From contig CM056726.1 in the NCBI GenBank assembly GCA_029844215.1, positions 32,605,001 through 32,669,000 on the forward strand: a stretch of 64,000 nucleotides of DNA. Reading direction: 5' to 3'. Under the pieces are notes generated by a model. It saw only the letters and a program-made list of their open reading frames with translations, had not been told where the DNA came from and ran no database searches. Of the stretch, positions 57,198-64,000 are shown piece by piece (the stretch's first letter is position 1; each line of letters begins with the position of its first letter). The position numbers and the translations under genes are program-made. Source of the stretch: Przewalskia tangutica. Taxonomy: Eukaryota; Streptophyta; Magnoliopsida; Solanales; Solanaceae.

Positions 57198-57215
57198 TGG
57201 CGCCATTGCCGGGGA
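57198..57215 (+). other. Primer binding site of E
   Basis: TGGCGCCATTGCCGGGGA, six bases after the LTR, is the Athila-type PBS. Confidence 0.9.
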
Positions 57216-57353
57216 TTGGCGTAGTTCAATATCATTCTATCTATTCCTAATTTCTAATTTGGTTTTTATTTTTATTATTATATTATTTTATTCGTGAAAC
57301 TATGCGTCGTGATCTGTTTGTTGGTTTTGATTCATCTCAGGGATCCTGAAAAC

Positions 57354-57863
57354 ATGGATTACCACTATCAACAATGTAATCCCGTGCCCACAGAAGAGCG
57401 TGATTGGCTACCAGAACATACTCGTGCAACTAGGCACCAAACACGTTCATGGATTTAAACGAGTGTCCTCAAGAATTTAGAAACGCAAATAGACAACTCA
57501 CTGCATGCTAAGCGCGAATATATGAATCACCCTAAACATATTGGAGGGAATATAAAAGAGCAATGCCAGGCGATGGACCTGAAAAATGGCGAACCGGTGG
57601 AAGCAAACTCACCACCACCATGTCCAGAAAAGAAGGACCCAGAATTTTCGCAGCAGTTGCAGCGCCACGGCGCCGATATTCCTGGGACATTGCAGAATTT
57701 TCGGCACCACGACGTCGAATCTCAAGACCGCGGCGCCTAGGGCTCGGAGGGTGAAATGAGGTTGGAAGTCATGTAAGCACCCTGTGAAGATACTGCACTC
57801 TGCAGGCTAAAAACAAGTTCTCTTGACAAACAGTTCTCTAAATTCCTGGAAATTCTCAAACAA
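57354..57863 (+). pseudogene. gag of element E, strongly reduced
   Basis: The start MDYHYQQCNPV at 57354 is followed by a stop at 57457 and frame 57522-57740 (MNHPKHIGGNIKEQCQAMDL). The typical Athila gag of about 500 residues is missing: only about 170 codons lie before the protease linker. This is an internal deletion of gag rather than point decay. No CCHC knuckle is seen. Confidence 0.6.
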
Positions 57864-58400
57864 TTGCAACTCAACATCCCGTTTGTTGAGGCACTAGAGC
57901 AGATGCCGAGTTATGTAAAGTTCATGAAGGAGATTCTCAGAAAAAAAAAGAGGAGGATAGATGACTACGAAACAGTGGTGTTGACTGAAGAATGCAGTGT
58001 CATCCTACAGAGAAAGCTACCTCATAAATTGAAAGATCCGGGGAGCTTCACCATCCCATGCACTATCGAAAAGTTTGAGTATCAGAAGGCGTTGTGCGAT
58101 CTGGGGGCAGGTATAAATTTGATGTGCTACCTAGTGTTTTGCAAACTTGGAATGAGAGAAACCAAACCTACAAAAATCACTTTGCAGCTAGCTGACCACT
58201 CCATCGTCCACCCTAGAGGAGTCATCGAGGATGTGTTAGTGAATGTGGACAAGTTCATCTTTCCCGTTGATTTAATCATCTTAGACATGAGAGATAACGA
58301 CATGATCCCAATCATACTTGGCAGACCCTTCCTAGCCACAGGACAGGCACTCATTGATGTTCGAAAAGGGGAGTTGAAACTTCGTGTGGAAGAAAAATAG
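57864..58400 (+). CDS. Athila protease, open frame
   Basis: 178 codons open: an N-terminal MPSYVKFMKEILRKKKR linker, IPCTIEKFEYQKALCDLGAG with the active-site motif as D-L-G-A-G (Athila normally has DLGAS), then INLMCYLVFCKLG, VHPRGVIEDVLVNVDKFIFP and IILGRPFLATGQALIDV. The order and length match the protease domain of Athila. It is open because this stretch has not been hit, not because it could work alone. It would lie in the middle of a gag-pol frame, so the ATG at the start is not necessarily used. Confidence 0.8.
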   Translation: MQLNIPFVEALEQMPSYVKFMKEILRKKKRRIDDYETVVLTEECSVILQRKLPHKLKDPGSFTIPCTIEKFEYQKALCDLGAGINLMCYLVFCKLGMRETKPTKITLQLADHSIVHPRGVIEDVLVNVDKFIFPVDLIILDMRDNDMIPIILGRPFLATGQALIDVRKGELKLRVEEK

Positions 58401-59790
58401 GTGATTTTCAATGTTTTTCGGGCAGCAACCTTCCCAGAGGCAAGTCACAACTGTTTCGCCATTGATGTGATCGAAGAAGCAGTGTCGGAAAATGGGTTCA
58501 GAAATGCTAATGCGCTTGAAGAAGTGCTGACACGATGGGATGATAATAGTGGCAATGACCCAAAGCTGATGGAGTATGTAAATTGGATGAATTCTTATGA
58601 GAAGTGTTAAAAGAAGAGATATGAAGAGCTTGGGAAGATGCCAGAGAGATCAGTACCATCCACAGAAAAAGCTCCAGAGCTAGAGTTGAAAACTCTACCA
58701 GATCATTTACAGTACCGATATCTAGGTGAGAATAAATCCTTACCAGTGATCATCTCATGTCATCTATCCACAGTAGAGATTGAGAAGGCCGAGAAATCAC
58801 GGATCACAAGCGTGCTATTGGGTGGACATTAGCGCATATAAGGGGATAAGTCCGTCAACAAGAATACATAAGATCCGCCCTGACGAGGAGAGCGCACCTC
58901 CATCGAGGCACAGCGAGATCAACCCAAACACGGGCGAGATAGTCAAAAAGAAATCATGCTGGCTTGATCCGAGTAATCTATCCTATATCGGCCGGTGCAT
59001 GGGTGAGTCCGCACAAGTGGTGCCCAAAAGGGTGGTATGACAAGAGTGACCAATGAAAGGAACGAGCTCATTCCATCTAGAATAGCATCGGGTGGAGAAT
59101 CTGCATCGACTATCGCAGTTGAACAAGGCAACCGTAAAAGACCACTTCCGCCGCCATTTCTAGATCGATGTTGGATAGACTTGCAGGCACAACTACTACC
59201 GCTTTTGGATGGTTACTCGTATCAACAGATTGCCATAGCACGTAAGATCGTGAAAAGACAACATTCACCGCCTTTGGTACGCTTTGCATTCGTAAAGATG
59301 CCATTTGGGCTTTGAATGCACCGCGACCTTCGCAGGTGTATGATGGTAATTTTTTCGATATGGTGGAAAGGACTATAGAGATTTTCATGGATGATTTCTG
59401 CTCTTTGGGTCCTCGCTCGACGAGTGTACGAGGCACTTGGAGCGATGTTGAAACGACGTGAAGAATCCAACCTTGTCATTGAATCGGGAGAAGTGTCACT
59501 TCACGGTAAAGAGGATTGTCTCCGACACAAAATATCCAACCAAGGTATCGAGGTGGACAAAGCAAAGATTTCGATGTCGAAAATCTACCACCTCCAAAGA
59601 TCAACAAAAGGGGTCAAGTTTCTGGGCATGCCGATTTTTATGTAAGATTCATCAAGACTTCTCAAAAGTTTCAAAACCTCTTTCCACCTCGCTAATGACG
59701 GGGTTGCTTTGAATTCAATAAGGAATGCATGCACCGCTTTCGACACTCAAGGAGAAGCTTATCTCAAGACTCATACTCATCAGACTAAAC
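58401..59790 (+). pseudogene. Linker and reverse transcriptase of element E
   Basis: The linker (58401-58840) has CFAIDVIEEAVSENG and LELKTLPDHLQYRYLGENKSLPVIIS, common in Athila before RT. RT pieces: RRPRNHGSQ..., WRICIDYRS-like near 59090-59120 in one frame, PFLD near 59155, LDGYSYQQIAIA near 59210-59240, FAFVKMPFGL near 59284-59313, and the catalytic F-M-D-D-F at 59394-59408. Then GIEVDKAKIS near 59550. Frames shift often; the DD pair is intact. Confidence 0.8.
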
Positions 59791-60180
59791 CGAGCTCCAT
59801 TTGAACTAATGTGCGATGCAAGTGATTATCACGAGCAGGCAGCGCAGATGGGAGCAGGTCGCGGAAGTCGATAAGACATTCAGATCCATTTACTATGCTA
59901 GTAAAACTCTGAATGACGTGCAGTTAAATTATGCTACTACAAAAAAAAAGAATTGCTAGCAATAGTATATGCATTCGAGAAATTCAGGTCATACTTAATT
60001 GGGAATAAGGTGATAGTATACACTGACCACTCTGCCATAAAGTATTTGATGACAAAAAAGGATGCAAAACCTCACCTCATCCGATGGGTTCTGCTATTAC
60101 AAGAATTTGACATGGAGATTCGCGACAATAAGGGGACATAAAACTCAGTTGCGGACCACTTGTCGAGACTTGAGAACATA
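59791..60180 (+). pseudogene. RNase H of element E
   Basis: FELMCDASDY-like near 59801-59828, ELLAIVYAFEKFRSYLIGNK at about 59950-60010, VIVYTDHSAIKYLMTKKDAK with the TDH motif, then PHLIRWVLLLQEFDMEIRDN, a stop at 60139-60141 and VADHLSRLENIE just after it. Good order for Ty3/gypsy RNase H. A run of nine A's at 59941-59949 precedes the best frame and probably breaks it. Confidence 0.88.
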
Positions 60181-61330
60181 GAGAGCCAGAACACCAAGGA
60201 TGTGCAGATAAATGATCACTTCCTGGATGAGCAATCGTTTCAAGTAAGTGTTGTCTTTAAGTTACCTCGCACGCTGATTTTGTTAATTTTCTTGCGGCTA
60301 GGTAGTACCCCGGGATTGACAAGACACTGTGAAGAGGTTTTACTCGGTAAAACACTACTATCGGGAGTGAGCTAATGTTATACAAACATCACGCCACTAA
60401 GTCATCAAAGCGATGTATACCGAGGATGAGATGCACCAGATTATCACTCATTATCACACCTTACAATGTGGTGGACACTTTGGGGCATCAAGAACACCGC
60501 TAAGGTATTGCAGTGGGTTCTATTGTCCAACCCTCTTCGCGATGCCCACACCTTTGAAGAATCGTGGATCATTGTCAAAGAACAGGAACATATCAAGACG
60601 AAATAAAATGCCTTCGAACGGGATCTTCGAGGTGGAACTATTTGACGTGTGCGGATCGACTTCACGGGTCCATTCCGCCGCCCTTTGGAAATCGCACATT
60701 CTTCTAGCGATGAATTATGTGTCCAACGGGTAGAAGCTAGCCACTAAATAAAATAATGATGATCGCTCAAAGGCTCCTCCAAAAGAATATATTCACAAGG
60801 TTTGGTACTCCTGTGCCATCATCGCTGATGAATGAAGCCATTTTTGCAACAGCCTTAATACATCGCTTTCCCGATATCGAAGTCCACTATCGCACCACTT
60901 CCCTATCACCCTCAAGCAAACGGGCGCGTGTTTCAAACAGAAGTGGCCAAGAGCATATTGGAAAAGACGTGGACGGCTCGAGGAAGGATTGGTCTATCAA
61001 ACCGACGACGACTACGGGCATACAAAACAACATTCAAAACCCCATCGAATGTCACCATATAAGTTAGTTTTTGGTAAAGCATGTCATCCGCCGCAGAGTT
61101 GGAACATGAGCTTATCGGGAAATGTGGAAGTCGAACATGGATGCCAAGCGCAGGCAAGAGGTTGCACGGTGAGTGAGTTGGATGAATTGCATACAATGCC
61201 TATGAGAATGCAAAGATCTACAAGAACGAACTAAAGTATGATACGACAAGACGCTGATCCCAAAAGACTTCCAAGCAGACAACAAGTGCTTTATTCAACT
61301 CAAGGTTAAGGTCGTTCCCGTGCAAGCTCA
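60181..61330 (+). pseudogene. Integrase of element E
   Basis: The zinc-binding part near 60428-60540 (HYHTLQCGGHFGASRT), then SRRNKMPSNGIFEVELFDV near 60594-60650 (approach to the first catalytic Asp), LLAMNYVS near 60700, HYRTTS-like, and SPYKLVFGKACH near 61052-61086, a strong integrase C-terminal block. It is much broken by frame changes. A KLFPGKLKS-like end is not clear. Confidence 0.75.
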
Positions 61331-61555
61331 AATCGCGCTGGTCAGACCATACAATGTTGTAAGAGCGCTCCCCTATAGCGCGAAAGTGAAAGCGGATAGA
61401 GGAGCCCTTTCAAGGTAAACGGACAGAGGTTGAAACCCTATGTGATCAATGAACTGGAATACATGAGCCTAGTGACCCATCTCACTCCAACACGAGTAGA
61501 ACTGCGTCCGGCTAAAAGACGTTAAAGACATCGCTACTTGGGAGGCAACTCAAGG
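61331..61555 (+). other. Region between integrase and 3' UTR of E
   Basis: Sequence like the Athila gag-pol tail: KVNGQRLKPY near 61421-61445 and a THLTPTRVELRPAKRR run near 61480-61525, ending with a TAA and YLGGNSRLF in another frame. This closes the pol gene. Confidence 0.6.
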
Positions 61556-63068
61556 TTATTTTATTTTATGCAATTTAGTTTTAGTTAGAACAGTCTCACG
61601 GAAGGTATTGTTTGCATGTTGTGATGATAGGTACATGGCCAAAAATTGGAGGATGAAAACGTGAAGAGACGCGAAAATCGGCTCGGCGCTTGCCGCTACC
61701 GCATGGCGCCAAATCCGTAAGGTCTCTGGTTTGAGCGCGCCAAATCGAGCGCCACCAGCGGAAGTTCGAAGGATCGCAGATGTTTGCGCCACTACGCAAC
61801 GAAAAATCTGAAAAATAAAAGAGCCCTAGAAACGATTTCCCTCTTCCACTCTGACGGAATTTCTGAAGTTATCTGTCATGCATTATCCGCCGCCACCGCC
61901 ACCACTTTAAACCAAATTTGTAAGTTGTCCCGTTTTTATTTTTTTTGAGTCTTGCACACATTGGGGACAATGTGTGATTTAAGTTTGGGGGTGTTTTATT
62001 GTCTTTGAGTCTTTTTGATTTATTTGGTGTATTTTTGAGTTTTTTTTTTTTTGAGTCATAATTTTTTTTAAAATCATGCATGCTGTAGTTACTGGAAACG
62101 CCTAGTGAAGTAAAAGTTGAATAATGTAATGGAATTAGAAGCAACCATCTGAACACTTAGGATAGATATGCCAACAATTCATGAAATCGAACTATTTGGG
62201 GTATCTTGCTTGATTTATGCATTGTTAGTGATTAAACCTATGTGTCTGCTTGCTTGCTATTTGAGGCGAAATAGTTAGGATATGCATGTTAGGGAGATGA
62301 TTCAGGAATTTCTTTGTTAGCCCTTTCTTATCATTCTTTGTCTATCTCTGACATTCAAATTATATCCCTAGTCAGCCCCTTTGAGCCTAAAAATAAGACT
62401 TTTCTTTGACACCCTATAATTCCATATTTGTGCCATAAGTGGAAAAATTGAATTGTTTGGAATATAAAGTGTTGAAAAAGAGACAAAAGAGAGTGAAACA
62501 ATTTTGATGCACCCCAATGAAAAAATAATAATAAATAGGCAAAAGCCTAAGTTTTGGGGTGCTTACTATTCATCAGACACCTCATTCTCTCAAAACAAAA
62601 GAGGGGAAAGATAGGTATGAAGTGGAAAAAAAATCAAAAGAAAAGGAAAGAGTTGAAGCAAAAGAGCTTATGGTACGTAAATTGAGCCTAAATGCCTATT
62701 TTTACCTACCCCTGCCTAAGCCTACATTACAACCCTGAAAAGCCCTGAAGATCTCTAATATGTGTATCCATGATTAGTGGAGAATAGCAAGTAAACATGC
62801 CATAGGATTTTGAAATTAACATGCATAGTTAGGTATTCTTACTTCCATTGAGCATGATTAAATTGAATTTGCGAAATATCTGACTTGAGTGTTTAGAATG
62901 CTAAAAATCCATGCTATATGTTCCAGCACATTATCCTACTAAACTTCATGTTTTTCTAAGTAACAATGATGCAGCAAAGTGATCAATGTCTCTGAGTCAT
63001 TCTATTTTCTTTTCCCTCGTGTCTTTATTTCTTTCTTTTGATCTTTGCTCGAGGGCGAGCAAAGGTTA
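61556..63068 (+). other. 3' non-coding region of element E
   Basis: No envelope-like ORF, which some Athila elements have, is present. A first GTTTGGGGGTG motif (61983-61992) follows TTGGGGACAATGTG. AT-rich sequence with runs of A and T follows to the second tract near 63070. Open frames here are short. Confidence 0.7.
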
Positions 63069-63082
63069 AGTTTGGGGGTATT
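63069..63082 (+). other. Polypurine tract of element E
   Basis: AGTTTGGGGGTATT directly before TGATCGG of the 3' LTR. Confidence 0.8.
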
Positions 63083-64000
63083 TGATCGGTGTATTTTATA
63101 TACACTTTTTGAGTCATTTTTAGTTAGTCTTTTGCCCATTTTTGTACAAATATGTGTCGTCTTAGGATATATTTTCTTTCTTTTGAGTCATAATGGTTTA
63201 AAGTCACACATTGGTGAAAAGGAGCGAAAAGAGGGCAGAAACAGAGGTTCCAGAGCTCAAAAAGCTAGAAAGTTGGCAACCCGGGCGAGAAACAGGGCGG
63301 CGCCACCAACCAGCAAAGATCGAGCACCACGCGCCCAAAGCATGCAGAGTCGCAGAGTTTTGGCGCCAAGGTGCAGGTAGCAAGGCCGAGGCCGAATTCG
63401 CCAAATCCGAATGGGAATGGGCCAAGGCCAAGAAGGAAAAGTTTGTGAACGTTTTATAGGCTATAAAAAGGACCTTCTAGGTCAGATTGAGGAATCCCAC
63501 TTTGGAGAATTCATCACAACTTGAAGATCAAGATTAGAGACTTTCTTTTAAGTAATTTCTTGTTCTTTATTTTCTTTCTTTTTAGTTTATGTTGGATATT
63601 AGTTTAGTTCTTGGCATGTCTATGGCTAGGAACTAACTTAATTTAGGGCTTTCCATATCAAATCGCTTGAAACTCATTCTTATGAATTAATGCATGTTTT
63701 GGTTTCTTCTTATTATTGTTGAGATTTATTCAATATTTATTTTGATTGCTTGGTAATTAATTGATCACTAATTATCATAACTTATATGATTTCTAATCAA
63801 AGCGAAAGTGAGATTGTGAATATGCTATAGTTGAACAAACATAGGTTAAATCGTGGACGAAAGTACCCCGATACTTGTGTAGCTTAATAGGTTATTGCTC
63901 TTAATCCTCCTTTATAGTCAATCTTGTCATCGAAAGATAGAAGGGTTCTATATTGGGGTTTAGTGTTTATATTACCTTAACGAGTATAAAACTACTTAGT
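63083..64000 (+). repeat. 3' LTR of element E (partial)
   Basis: The first 918 bp of an LTR that matches 56037-57020; the rest is off the window. Compared with the 5' LTR it has a longer GC-rich stretch near 63290-63380 and several small indels. Confidence 0.95.

Larger units (their letters stand above)
56037..64000 (+). mobile_element. Element E: Athila-lineage gypsy element, 3' LTR cut by the window end
   Basis: LTR (TGATCGGTGTATTTTATAT...GCGCATCA), PBS TGGCGCCATTGCCGGGGA, reduced gag, PR, RT, RNase H, IN, a long non-coding 3' region with a TTTGGGGGT polypurine tract, then the start of the 3' LTR. The left flank in copia is GTTTC (56032-56036); the right flank is not in the window. Coding regions are broken apart from the protease. 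Confidence 0.95.

Overview
The window is nuclear plant heterochromatin made almost entirely of nested LTR retrotransposons. I see no host gene, tRNA, rRNA or bacterial-type feature. The retroelement mix (Tekay/Del chromoviruses with LTRs of 2-3.6 kb, an Ogre/Tat element with an extra ORF1 and a second RNase H, an Athila element and a Ty1/copia element) points to a eudicot. The protein wording looks asterid, possibly Solanaceae, but that assignment is a weak inference from memory.

Layout. (1) 1-3773: the right end of a plus-strand non-autonomous Tekay-like element (A): gag tail, 3' UTR and 3' LTR. (2) 3774-8341 and 18047-21030: eight head-to-tail units of about 0.9-1.0 kb, each joining a copia gag fragment to a GGTCCGG-rich, hAT-terminus-like segment. 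The last unit runs into the rest of a copia element. (3) 8342-18046: a complete but broken Tekay-type chromovirus (B) inside unit 5, with LTRs, PBS, gag, PR, RT, RNase H, IN, chromodomain and PPT. (4) 21681-26459: a minus-strand element with two LTRs and only 574 bp between them (C), inside the copia protease. (5) 26724-54400: a minus-strand gag-only Tekay-like element (D), in the copia gag-pre-integrase region. (6) 28028-47211: a 19-kb Ogre/Tat element (F), inside a short tandem array in D's left LTR. (7) 54401-56036: copia integrase and RT. (8) 56037-64000: an Athila element (E) interrupting the copia RT; its 3' LTR runs off the window.

The stacking order is readable. Copia and its derived array are the base. 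A, B, C, D and E inserted into them, and F inserted into D. Target-site duplications support this: AACTA/AATTA for C, GGAAC for D, AAAGG for F and CTTGC/CTGC for B. A and E lie partly outside the window, so their partner sites cannot be seen.

Nearly all coding regions are broken by frameshifts or stops, so no element looks autonomous as read. Some of that damage may not be biological. In B, D, F and E many disagreements between duplicate copies are small indels or scrambles at CAG/CTG trinucleotides, the symmetrical CHG methylation sites of plants. A base-calling artefact in methylated DNA would give this pattern. The most unusual structures are the chimeric gag/hAT-like array, the gag-only family shared by A and D, and the tandem arrays in Ogre's 3' UTR.
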